Origin: Caballeronia sordidicola
GTDB taxonomy: Bacteria > Pseudomonadota > Gammaproteobacteria > Burkholderiales > Burkholderiaceae
Assembly: GCF_002220365.1 (NCBI RefSeq)
Contig: NZ_MTHB01000209.1
Coordinates: 1-64,000, forward strand
Direction: 5' to 3'
DNA length: 64,000 nt
Part shown: positions 42,018 to 53,304 of the stretch, one piece after another
Layout of the letters: each line of letters opens with the position of its first letter
Position numbering within the stretch: position 1 is the first letter of the stretch
Position numbers and translations under genes: made by a program
The notes under the pieces: model-generated
Told to the model about the DNA's origin: nothing
Seen by the model: the letters and a program-made list of their open reading frames with translations, nothing else
Databases searched by the model: none

Positions 42018-44476
42018 CACGCCTCCTTAGCTAATGTCAGGACGGCCGGCTCTGTCCAAAGCGTTGGCCGCCCTATGTAATACCCTTGCGCATAATCCAC
42101 CCCAAGCGCATGCAGCGCCCGCAGGATCCCTTCGCTTTCCACATATTCCGCGATGGTCCGGCATTTCATCGAATGGCCCATCTCGTTGATGGCCGCAACC
42201 ATCTCGCGGCTCACGGGATCGAGCACCATGTCGGTTACGAAACTGCCATCGATCTTCAAATACTCTACCGGCAGATGCTTAAGGTAACCGAAGGACGACA
42301 TGCCGGCGCCGAAGTCGTCGAGCGCGAAATGACAGCCGAGCGCATTCAACTCGTGCATGAACCGCGCCGCCGACGCCAGATTGGCAATCGCGGTCGTTTC
42401 AGTAATTTCGAAGCAGATCATGCCAGGGGAGACGCCCGTGCGCTGGAATTGCTCACGCACGAAACCGAGGAAACGTTCGTCGCCCACCGAGGCGCCCGAC
42501 AGGTTGATCGCATATTCCTTGAAACGCTTATGACGGGTACGTGAAAGCATATCGAAGGCATTGCGGATCACCCAACGGTCGATAGCCGTCATCAGCCCAT
42601 ACCGTTCGGCGGCGGGAATGAACAGGGTCGGCGCAATCACGCCGTTGGTCACGGCCGGGTCGAGCATGCGCAGCAGCAATTCAGCGCGCTGCCCTTCCGA
42701 AGAGGCGGGCAAGCCATCGCCCACGGCCACGATGGGTTGTATGTAGAGGCAGAAGTGATCGTGTTCGAGCGCCTGCTTGAGACGCCGTCCCCACGATACT
42801 TCGCTCGCGTGGCGCGCCAGTTCGCGGTCGCCCAGGTCGGCCAGTTGCACCCGGTCGCGGCCGCGTTCCTTCGCCATGTAGCAAGCGATATCGGCGAGTC
42901 GCATGGCCTCTTCCACGCTCATTTCCGTGTTGCGCAAGTCGACCACGCCGACGCTCACACTGGTCGTGAACGGTTGCGCCTCCCAGTTGAAGACAAAGTC
43001 ATTCAGGCACGCGCGCAGGCGTTCCGCGACCGCCTGGATGCCCGGGGTGTCGTAACCCTGCAGCAGCACGCCGAACTCGTCGCCACCCAGCCGCGCGAGC
43101 GTGTCGTCCGGTTGCAGGCTGGCTTCGAAGCGCAACGCGACTTCACGCAGCATGGCGTCGCCGGCCGCGTGGCCGCAGGTGTCATTGACCACCTTGAAGC
43201 GGTCGAGATCGAGAAACAGGAGCGCCGATGCCGCCGGCAGCCACGACGCCACCTCGCTCCAGCGGGTACCCAGCGCGTGCTGCAGGCGCCGCTCGAATTC
43301 GGCGCGGTTCACGAGCGCCGTGAGCCCGTCGTGTGTGGCTTGCCAGGCAAGACTTTCGATATATTCGTACTCGCGGGTCATGTTGCGCAGGATCAGCACG
43401 AAGCCGGATTCCGCATCGGCCGCGGTGGGACTCGCGCCGGCAGCGCTGATCCGCGACGTCACCGCCTGCACGCGGATTTCGGCGCCGTCACGGCGCTGCA
43501 GCAGCATTTCGGCGGCTTCGCCGTCCGGGCGCGTGCCCGCACGGGCGTCCTCGATCGGGTCGAGCGGCTGGCGGCTATCGGCGTGCAGCAACCTGAAGGT
43601 CTGGACCAGCGGTCGTCCGAGACAGTCGTCCGCCAGACGTCCGGCGATCCGCTCGGCTGCCGGATTGATGAATTCGATATGCCCCGACGGCCCCGTCGCG
43701 ATCACGGCCTCGCCGATCGAACCGAGCGTCGCCTTGGCACGCGCCTCGCTCTGCTTGAGCGCGGCCTCAATGCGCCCGCGCTGCCTGATCAGCCGCCTAA
43801 CATGCACCGTTGAGAGGCATACGAGCAACAGCGCGGCGACCAGGTCGACGGTCAGCAGCAGCGACGCCGTCTTGCGGAAGGCGGTGCTCAATACCTGTGA
43901 GAAACCCCATGACAGCGGCGCAATGGTCGCATTGATGGTCGATATCTGCGATTTGTAGGCACTCACGAGGGTCATGGGCAAGCCACCGGCCGCGACCCGC
44001 GCATGCAACTCGTTGCCGACCCGCTCAAGCTTCGCCACTTCGGCGTCGCCGCGCGACCAGTAACCGACCGCCTCGCTGAAATAACTGACGTGGCGGAACA
44101 TCTTGAAGGTCCAGATGACATCGCTGACGTCGTCTGGATGCACGCCGCTCGCGATCAGCGCCCGGCGTGCGGTGGTTGGATCGGGCTTGCTCTGGTCGAG
44201 CGCCAGACGGGCCGTGCGCAGGTTGCGCGGGCCTTCCATGGCGCTCAGATATTGCTTGTAGGTACTGTCGGAGCCGGTTTCGGCGTACAGGTTGAGATAG
44301 AACGCCGCGTCTTTCTGGCCTTTCGACCAGATACTTTCCCCGCCGATGTATGCCCGTACCGACGACATGATGTCGATACTGAAAATGGCGAGCGAAACGA
44401 GGACAAGAATGACGACGAGAAACGGCCAGGTGATCCGTATGAGCTGCGCATTCTCTCCCTTAGACGGCATGTCCAT
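42017..44476 (-). CDS. membrane-bound GGDEF/EAL protein with PAS domain
   Basis: An 819-residue c-di-GMP enzyme. Helices at about 17-37 and 203-224 flank a periplasmic sensor region; a PAS domain covers about 243-370, GGDEF about 375-540 and EAL about 555-815. The cyclase motif GGDEF (464-468) is intact; the product-inhibition site is lost (Gln455 where RxxD has Arg). In the EAL domain the signature is ELLLR instead of EALLR, keeping the metal-binding Glu, and INLSG, EITETT, DDFGAG, KIDGSF, AEYVES and QGYYIG are kept, so phosphodiesterase activity is plausible. GAAGGG precedes the ATG. Its stop overlaps the undA-like start by one base. Confidence 0.93.
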   Translation of the reverse strand: MDMPSKGENAQLIRITWPFLVVILVLVSLAIFSIDIMSSVRAYIGGESIWSKGQKDAAFYLNLYAETGSDSTYKQYLSAMEGPRNLRTARLALDQSKPDPTTARRALIASGVHPDDVSDVIWTFKMFRHVSYFSEAVGYWSRGDAEVAKLERVGNELHARVAAGGLPMTLVSAYKSQISTINATIAPLSWGFSQVLSTAFRKTASLLLTVDLVAALLLVCLSTVHVRRLIRQRGRIEAALKQSEARAKATLGSIGEAVIATGPSGHIEFINPAAERIAGRLADDCLGRPLVQTFRLLHADSRQPLDPIEDARAGTRPDGEAAEMLLQRRDGAEIRVQAVTSRISAAGASPTAADAESGFVLILRNMTREYEYIESLAWQATHDGLTALVNRAEFERRLQHALGTRWSEVASWLPAASALLFLDLDRFKVVNDTCGHAAGDAMLREVALRFEASLQPDDTLARLGGDEFGVLLQGYDTPGIQAVAERLRACLNDFVFNWEAQPFTTSVSVGVVDLRNTEMSVEEAMRLADIACYMAKERGRDRVQLADLGDRELARHASEVSWGRRLKQALEHDHFCLYIQPIVAVGDGLPASSEGQRAELLLRMLDPAVTNGVIAPTLFIPAAERYGLMTAIDRWVIRNAFDMLSRTRHKRFKEYAINLSGASVGDERFLGFVREQFQRTGVSPGMICFEITETTAIANLASAARFMHELNALGCHFALDDFGAGMSSFGYLKHLPVEYLKIDGSFVTDMVLDPVSREMVAAINEMGHSMKCRTIAEYVESEGILRALHALGVDYAQGYYIGRPTLWTEPAVLTLAKEA

Positions 44477-45039
44477 CGGTATGTCCCTTCTCCAGACTCG
44501 ATGCCGGGGTAACCTGCCGAGGTCAGCCGGCGAGCATCGGATGGTGAGTCACTTGTATTTTTGACGGATCTTGGGGTGTTGCGCCCAGCCTCTCGCGGCG
44601 CACATACATCCTACCAAATTGCCAGTCTGGCTCAAATTTATTACTCAGTGTGCCAATCAGCGTAAACACCGGAAAATAATTGGGCTCCGGCTGTTGTTTT
44701 TCGAATCCGCGGCGGCCAGTTTCGGGCCGCTGCGCAGCGCCATATTCGGACAGAACCTAGGCTCCTGCCGACGAAACCAAAGGCCGCTTTTACCTGTTCG
44801 CCAGCGCCTTGACCGGCGGGGCCAAAGCAGGCATTCGAGCGGGGCGGCGAGGTCGTTGCGTCGCCGCTCCCGGGCGTGTTGACGCCGCCGCAGAGATGTC
44901 ACATATTGGGTCCGGCTCCCCCGGCGCATGTCCAGCCTAGGGAGTCCGAAGCATTTCGTCATACGAGTGAGCGTTTTGTCCGATTAAACCGGACACGCAA
45001 GCGGGAAGGACAACCCTTGTGTCCCGGGAGGTTTCTGGT
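44477..45039. other. long divergent intergenic region
   Basis: About 560 bases between the GGDEF/EAL gene and the zinc-ribbon gene without a gene I can support; open frames here (for example 44571-44882) have no ribosome binding site or homology. AT-rich patches lie at 44620-44705, near the minus-strand start. Close to the zinc-ribbon gene, TGTCCG (44977-44982) and CGGACA (44990-44995) form a 6-bp inverted repeat around ATTAAAC, a possible operator. A small RNA cannot be excluded. Confidence 0.4.
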
Positions 45040-46755
45040 ATGGCCCGTCTCTTCTTTCCCTCATCATCCGAGTCCGTGACCTGCAAGCGTTGCGGCAACG
45101 ACGTTCCGCGCGATGCCGATACCTGTCCGCATTGCGGCGCCGAGCATGGTCCGACTTTCCGGGCCGTGAAGACCGCCGCGCTCTCGACAGGCCTGCGCCT
45201 GCCCTTCAGCGCGCGCCGCGAAGCACTCAATATCCCGTCACCGTACCCGAGCGTGCCGGAAGAATCCGAACTGGCTGACGCCGGCGAGCAGCGCTGGGAG
45301 ACGTCGAAGACTGTCACCCTGGGCGCAGTGGCGTTGGCGCTGGTAGCCGGCGGCATCATCTATTCGCAGCACGGCAGCAGCGGCGGTGACGACGCCAGCC
45401 GTGCCGAACAGCCGGCCGGGCATAGCGCGTACGGCGCCATCGATATGAAAGACGCGCATGCCACGCCTGGGCCTGCCGCGGGCGCGCCGGCGCAGGCGCC
45501 ATCCCCAGCCAGGTCTGCTGCAGCGCTCAGGCAGGCGCAGACTGCGGCCGCACCCTCCGTTGCCGCCCGCGAAGCCTTGCCCACCGACACCTCCTCCGGC
45601 CGCGCGGCAACCGGGCTAGCCAGCGCGACAGATAATCTGCAGGCCGCGCGTGACGCCATCGCGCGCGGTGACCTGACTACGGCGCGCCGCCGGTTCTCGA
45701 AGATCCCGGCGTCGCAACTGAGCGCCGCCAATGTGCAGCGGACCCAGGCGGATCTCACCGGTCTGGAACACGCACGCGATGAAATGCTGCAAGTCGCACG
45801 CGGTTGCGAGGCGACCGGCTCGTGGGTGTGCGTGCGTCAGAATGCCCGCGACGTGCTGACGATCGATGCCAGCAATGTGGAAGCGCAAACGCTCGTCGAA
45901 CACGCGATCGCCCGGTCGGGCTGGCTCAATAAGCCCGCGCCGGCGGCCACAGCGGCGCATGGCGCCTCCCACAACAACGCGCAGACGGCGGCGGCTCCCG
46001 CGCCCATGTTCGTGCCGGGGCCGCGCGTGGCGGCCGCGCCTCCCCTTGCGTCGACGCGCAGGCCCACTGTCACCGTCTCGGCAGCGCAGCACGCGCGTGC
46101 CGTCGCCGCGATGGGGGCACCGACGCCTATCCCGACGCCCGTGCCGTCTGCACCGGCCGCACCCGTTGTAGTGACGACGCTGCGCTCACCTGTCGCCACG
46201 CAGGCCGTTCCAGAGCCAACCCGCATAGGCACGGGCTCGCAGGCTCCGCTCACGTCACAGTCGTATTCCCCGCCGCCGCAACAGCAAGCCGCGCCGCCTC
46301 GCCCGCCAGTACCGGCTTTTGTCCCCATGCCGGACGGACCGGACGTGGCGCCCGCCACGTCACTGGTACGCAGCGCGCCGACGACCGCCGCTGCACGCGC
46401 ATCAGCGCAGCCCGAACCCGAGCCTGCGGCCGCCATCCAGGTTCCAGGCAATACCGCTTCGCCGACCTTGCACACAGTCGCGCCGATCAACGAAGCCGTC
46501 CCGGTGCGCGCGGGCATTGTGTCGCCTCCCGTCGAGGCGAACAGCACACCGGCAAGCGTGCAAAGCGGTACTCGTCCACCGTCACCCACGGTCCGCCGCA
46601 CAGTCGCATCAGGAGACAACGCGGCTAGTGCAGCGCAACCGCATGCGTCGGCTTTCGACGCGACCAATCCGGACGAAGAAGAGCGCGCGATCCTGGAGTC
46701 GGGCTGGAGCAAGAGCAAGAGTCAGTCGTCGGCGCAACGCTCGACGCCGCAGTAG
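45040..46755 (+). CDS. zinc-ribbon membrane protein with TPR-like region and Pro/Ala-rich tail
   Basis: A 571-residue protein of unknown function. Cys15-x2-Cys18 and Cys29-x2-Cys32 (CKRCGND...CPHCG) form an N-terminal zinc ribbon. One membrane helix lies at about 91-108 (TVTLGAVALALVAGGIIYS). A Pro/Ala linker leads to a helical TPR-like region (about 197-293: NLQAARDAIARGDLTTARRR; NARDVLTIDASNVEAQTLVE). The remaining 275 residues are low-complexity Ala/Pro/Thr-rich, probably disordered. With the ribbon in the cytoplasm the rest would be periplasmic. ATG at 45040 has GGGAGG at 45027-45032; a GTG at 45019 is less likely. Confidence 0.8.
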   Translation: MARLFFPSSSESVTCKRCGNDVPRDADTCPHCGAEHGPTFRAVKTAALSTGLRLPFSARREALNIPSPYPSVPEESELADAGEQRWETSKTVTLGAVALALVAGGIIYSQHGSSGGDDASRAEQPAGHSAYGAIDMKDAHATPGPAAGAPAQAPSPARSAAALRQAQTAAAPSVAAREALPTDTSSGRAATGLASATDNLQAARDAIARGDLTTARRRFSKIPASQLSAANVQRTQADLTGLEHARDEMLQVARGCEATGSWVCVRQNARDVLTIDASNVEAQTLVEHAIARSGWLNKPAPAATAAHGASHNNAQTAAAPAPMFVPGPRVAAAPPLASTRRPTVTVSAAQHARAVAAMGAPTPIPTPVPSAPAAPVVVTTLRSPVATQAVPEPTRIGTGSQAPLTSQSYSPPPQQQAAPPRPPVPAFVPMPDGPDVAPATSLVRSAPTTAAARASAQPEPEPAAAIQVPGNTASPTLHTVAPINEAVPVRAGIVSPPVEANSTPASVQSGTRPPSPTVRRTVASGDNAASAAQPHASAFDATNPDEEERAILESGWSKSKSQSSAQRSTPQ

Positions 46756-46897
46756 AAGGAACGCAGGAAACAAGGAACAGGAGACAAACTGAAGGAAACT
46801 TCGAGGAGGTTGAGGGCCGCGCCGGGAGACGCAGGCCACCGTGGTCTATCCGTGTAATGAAAGTTGGCCAACACATTAAAACGACTCACACGACATC

Positions 46898-47980
46898 ATG
46901 CACAAGACTTTCCTCATGCTGTTCGCTCTCTTCGGGCTCGCTGGCCTCGTTGCGCAGGCTCATGCGCAAGCCGACTACAAGATCGTCACCGGGCCGGAAC
47001 GCGGCACATACATCCAGATAGGCCAGGACCTGGCGAAGTGGGTGGCTGACCCGATCGGCATGAACCTCGACGTGCTCGCGTCAAAAGGATCCGCCGAAAA
47101 CGTGCAGCGCATGCGTTACGAGCCGGGCGTGAAGTTCGCGCTCGTGCAGTCGGACGTGTACCAGGCTTACCTCGATATGGCGAAAGCCGGTAACGCGGAT
47201 GCGGGCAAGATCATCCAGCCGCTGCGGCTTATCATGCCGTTGTATAACGAAGAGATTTACTTCGTTGTGCGAGCGGATTCGCCGATCAACTACATCCACG
47301 AGATCAAGGACAAGAACATCAGCGTGGGGTTGATCGGCAGCGGCACGGCGCAATCGGCGACCACGCTTTACAGGCTGATGTTCAACGAGCCGATCCCCGA
47401 GCAGAACACGCAGCACTACAGCAACGAGGACGCGCTGGCGAAACTGATCGTGCGCAAACTCGATGTGGCGATCATTGTGGTGGGACAGCCGGCCAAGCTC
47501 TTTCAGGACCTGAACTCGGACCTGCTGGGCCAGCTCAAGCTGCTCAAGCTCGATCCTTCAGTGCCTGAAACCGCGCGTGCTGAACAGACCTATTTCCCGG
47601 CCACCATCCGCACGTCGAGTTATCCGAACTGGATCAAGGAAGACTCGCCGACGCTGACCGTGAAGGCGTTTCTCGTCACCTACGATTACAACCTGCGCGG
47701 TACCGTAGGCGCGATGACGCAATTCGCCGACTCGCTTTGCACGCACTTCGATGAACTGCAGGCCAACGGCCATCCGAAATGGAAGCAGGTGAAGATGGAA
47801 TTGCCCCCGCTTACTCGCGGCTGGAAATACTATCCACCCATAGAAAAGCGCTTGCGGGCATGCATCCGCAAGATGGCGTCGACAGGCAGTGGGGAAACGG
47901 CCATGCCCGTGACGCAACGCGCGCCGAAGCGCCCATGCACGGACGCGGAGAAGGTGTTGATGTTGTGCAATAACGAATGA
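46898..47980 (+). CDS. TAXI-family TRAP transporter solute-binding protein
   Basis: A 360-residue periplasmic binding protein. The signal peptide ends at about residue 24 (AQAHAQ) and the mature protein begins ADYKIVTGPERGTYIQIGQDLA, the pattern of TAXI (TRAP-associated extracytoplasmic immunogenic) proteins, with SKGSAENVQRMRY and VGLIGSGTAQSATTLYRL. It probably binds a dicarboxylate or amino acid. No TRAP membrane subunit gene is adjacent, so it is an orphan. The last 40 residues hold extra cysteines (Cys326-like ACIRKM, PCTDAE, LCNN) not usual for the family. No strong ribosome binding site is visible. Confidence 0.85.
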   Translation: MHKTFLMLFALFGLAGLVAQAHAQADYKIVTGPERGTYIQIGQDLAKWVADPIGMNLDVLASKGSAENVQRMRYEPGVKFALVQSDVYQAYLDMAKAGNADAGKIIQPLRLIMPLYNEEIYFVVRADSPINYIHEIKDKNISVGLIGSGTAQSATTLYRLMFNEPIPEQNTQHYSNEDALAKLIVRKLDVAIIVVGQPAKLFQDLNSDLLGQLKLLKLDPSVPETARAEQTYFPATIRTSSYPNWIKEDSPTLTVKAFLVTYDYNLRGTVGAMTQFADSLCTHFDELQANGHPKWKQVKMELPPLTRGWKYYPPIEKRLRACIRKMASTGSGETAMPVTQRAPKRPCTDAEKVLMLCNNE

Positions 47981-48003
47981 CGCGGACGCTGCCACGGGCT
48001 TGG

Positions 48004-48038
48004 AGACAGGGGACGGGCTGAGAACCCGCCCGCTGTCT
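48004..48038. terminator. probable bidirectional terminator hairpin
   Basis: AGACAGGGGACGGG (48004-48017) pairs with CCCGCCCGCTGTCT (48025-48038) with two mismatches, around a short loop CTGAGAA. It sits in the 68-base gap between convergent genes. T-tracts are short (CTTGCT), so the call rests on the stem and the position. Confidence 0.5.
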
Positions 48039-48048
48039 TGCTACTTCG

Positions 48049-50781
<2,733 letters not shown>

Positions 50782-50822
50782 GGGACGTCCTTGACTAAAA
50801 GCGTGACGGAAAGACCGATAAT

Positions 50823-52772
50823 CTAGCGCGTTTGCGGCATCTCGGCAGGATCGGCATTGAGCAGACGGTCGAGGCGCATGAGTTCGCCGAGCGACCACGC
50901 CTGGAATGGCGTGCCGCCGGGCGTATGCGGTGCATCGCCGTCCGCGACTTCGGAGATGTGGTCCAGTCCCGCATGATGCAGATGGTTGCGCAGCGGCCTG
51001 AGAAAGCGCTCGCGGGCCACGGCTTTCGATGCTTGATCATCGCCATGAACCCGTAGCCACGCGTCCACGAACGGCCCCATCAGCCACGGCCAGACTGTGC
51101 CCTGGTGGTAAGCACCGTCGCGTTCGAGCGGCGTGCCGGTGTAACGGCCCTTGTAGGCCGGGTCATCCGGTGACAGGGTTCTCAGCCCGAGCGGCGTGAG
51201 CAAGCGTTGCTCGCATTGATCGACAACCGCGCGAGCCGTTGCGCCATTGTCGATCACGGCGAATGGCAGTCCGCCGACGGCAAAAAGTTGGTTCGGACGA
51301 ATGGAGCGGTCGAGCTTGCCCGGCTCGTGATCGGCGTCGACCACGTCATGGAGCGCACCGCTGGCGGGATCGACGAAACGGTGCTGGAAAGCCTGCGTTG
51401 CGTGCGTGGCCGGCTCTGTCCAGCGTGGGTTCCATGCCGCCGCTATGCGCAGCGCATTGATCCACAATGCCTGCACTTCCACCGGCTTGCCGATGCGCGG
51501 CGTCACCACCCAATCGCCCACCTTCGCGTCCATCCACGTCAGTTGCACGCCGGGAACGCCTGCCCGCAGCAGACCATCCGCCGGATCGGCTCCGATCCGA
51601 AAACGCGTGCCGCTTGAGTAACCGTCGAGAATGCCATCGACGGCTTGCTGCAAACGGTCCTGCGTTTCCCGTTGAGCATGGCCCGTGGCGAGATAATCGT
51701 GTACGGCAATCACGAACCACAACGACGCATCCACCGAGTTGTATTCCGGTGCGCCGCTGTCCGGGAAACGATTCGGCAGCATGCCTTCGGAGAGCGTACC
51801 GGCCCATTCGAGCAGGATCGATTCGGCGTCGCTGTATCGGCCGGATGTGATCAGCAAACCGCGCATCGCGATGAACGTGTCACGGCCCCAGTCGGTGAAC
51901 CAAGGGAAGCCGGCGAGGATTGTGCTTCCTTTGTTTCGCGCCACGATGTAGGCATCGGCGGAACGATGCAGCGCCGTCGGAAAGGCCGTGCGACGTGCTC
52001 GTTCGATATCGGCAAGCTGCTTCGCGGTATCGACCGCGTTCGTCTTCGCGCCCTCGTTCGCGCTCAACACGAGCACCGCTTCGCCAAGAGACAAATCGAA
52101 CGAAAAGACGCCGGGCGTGGCGAGGTCTTCGTTGAAATCCATGCCGCGTTCGCGTTCGACGGTGTAGCAGAAGTTGCGATACCAGTCGGGCGCATGAACA
52201 TACGATCCATTCGATGCCGCGACCACCGCCGGCACGTCGCCGTATGCTTGCCAGCGCACCTGATCGCCCGTCGCCGTGTAGTTGAAGTTGAACGCCGGGT
52301 TCTCGTGATGCAGCGCGTGATAGTCACGGCCGGAAAGCAATGGCCGAACCTTGAGCGTGAATGGCTCGCCTTCGAGCCGCCAGCGCAGCACCGTCTGTGC
52401 ACTCTGCTTCGCGACGAATAGCTCAGCGCTCAGGATATGGTTATCGCCAACCTGAAAGCGCCACGTGGGCCAAGGGCCGGTATCGAAGGAAAGCAGGCTT
52501 TCGGAGGGGTCCGGCCAGACCGAACCAGCGCCATAACGCTGCATGGAGAGCGCAATGCGCGTCTGCCCGGACGCATCCTCCAGCCAGGCCTCCACGCCGT
52601 TCACCAGCACCATGCGGCCCGCCGGCGGTTGCGTGGCCGTGAGAAGCAGCGCGTGATATCTGCGGGTCCGTTCGGTGCCGGCTGTGCCCGATGCAAAGCC
52701 ACCCAGCGCATCGGCCTCGAGCCATTCGTCGTTGAGACATCCTTCGCTAGCTGGACATTCGAGGCGAGTCAT
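50823..52772 (-). CDS. amylo-alpha-1,6-glucosidase-type glycogen debranching enzyme
   Basis: A 649-residue debranching enzyme of the bacterial GDE family (GH133). The N-terminal beta domain holds DEWLEADALGGFASGTA and RRYHALLLTA; the C-terminal (alpha/alpha)6 barrel holds AGFPWFTDWGRDTFIAMRGL, GMLPNRFPDSG, YNSVDASLWFVIAV, LTWMDAKVGDWVVTPR and GAYHQGTVWPWLMGP, with conserved acidic residues expected for catalysis. It should hydrolyse alpha-1,6 branch glucose of glycogen. Its ATG overlaps the stop of the preceding SnoaL-like gene (ATGA), and the GH63 gene follows. Confidence 0.93.
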   Translation of the reverse strand: MTRLECPASEGCLNDEWLEADALGGFASGTAGTERTRRYHALLLTATQPPAGRMVLVNGVEAWLEDASGQTRIALSMQRYGAGSVWPDPSESLLSFDTGPWPTWRFQVGDNHILSAELFVAKQSAQTVLRWRLEGEPFTLKVRPLLSGRDYHALHHENPAFNFNYTATGDQVRWQAYGDVPAVVAASNGSYVHAPDWYRNFCYTVERERGMDFNEDLATPGVFSFDLSLGEAVLVLSANEGAKTNAVDTAKQLADIERARRTAFPTALHRSADAYIVARNKGSTILAGFPWFTDWGRDTFIAMRGLLITSGRYSDAESILLEWAGTLSEGMLPNRFPDSGAPEYNSVDASLWFVIAVHDYLATGHAQRETQDRLQQAVDGILDGYSSGTRFRIGADPADGLLRAGVPGVQLTWMDAKVGDWVVTPRIGKPVEVQALWINALRIAAAWNPRWTEPATHATQAFQHRFVDPASGALHDVVDADHEPGKLDRSIRPNQLFAVGGLPFAVIDNGATARAVVDQCEQRLLTPLGLRTLSPDDPAYKGRYTGTPLERDGAYHQGTVWPWLMGPFVDAWLRVHGDDQASKAVARERFLRPLRNHLHHAGLDHISEVADGDAPHTPGGTPFQAWSLGELMRLDRLLNADPAEMPQTR

Positions 52773-53245
52773 TTTTTGGGTTGCTGCCGGTATGCCCGAA
52801 GCCCCTTGGTCGCTTGCGCCCGGATCTTGTTCTGCATGAAGGACGACCAGCCAAGCAGCCAGCCCTTGGGGCCGAGCGCCTGCCGGCTCCAGGTCCAGAG
52901 GTCAAAGCTGTCGTGATGTTCGTAGATCAGGCCATCGCGAATCGCAAAACGCGCGTTGATGCGGTTGACCACCTTGCGCCCGGTCTGCGTGAAACGATAA
53001 GTCGCGACCCAGTTTGCTGTCGCGCTCTGGCCGACGGTCTGAATGTCGCTGAAGGTCAGTGAGAATTCGGTGGCGCGAGAGATCAGCATGCGCCACATAT
53101 CCGAGGCTTCGCGGCCTCGCAACACGCCGAATACCGGATCGCTGAACTGTACGTCCGGCGCGTAGCACGCCGCCATTGCTTCGGCGTCGGAACGCTGAAA
53201 GGCTTCGTAGAAGCGCTGGATCAACGCGGCGTTCGGATCCGTCAT
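52769..53245 (-). CDS. SnoaL/NTF2-like protein
   Basis: A 158-residue protein of the NTF2-like fold: ALIQRFYEAFQRSDAEAMAACYAPDVQFSDPVF (read in two parts around the turn) and VATYRFTQTGRKVVNRINARFAIRDGLI are typical of ketosteroid-isomerase/SnoaL-type proteins. The C-terminus is extended by a Trp-rich and basic tail (WSRQALGPKGWLLGW). Start at ATG 53245 with GAAGAG upstream. It overlaps the debranching-enzyme gene by four bases, so it heads that operon. Enzyme activity cannot be inferred. Confidence 0.85.
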   Translation of the reverse strand: MTDPNAALIQRFYEAFQRSDAEAMAACYAPDVQFSDPVFGVLRGREASDMWRMLISRATEFSLTFSDIQTVGQSATANWVATYRFTQTGRKVVNRINARFAIRDGLIYEHHDSFDLWTWSRQALGPKGWLLGWSSFMQNKIRAQATKGLRAYRQQPKK

Positions 53246-53304
53246 GTTCGGTCTCTTCAAGAGGAAATTAGCTGACCGCGGCTACAAGGTTTCAATTCCG
53301 CAGC

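Noticed and set aside
42737..43813. 358-codon open frame antisense to the GGDEF/EAL gene
   Set aside because: Overlaps conserved GGDEF and PAS coding on the other strand and has no homology that I can see.
44571..44882. Small open frame in the 560-base gap before the zinc-ribbon gene
   Set aside because: No ribosome binding site, atypical composition and no recognisable domain.
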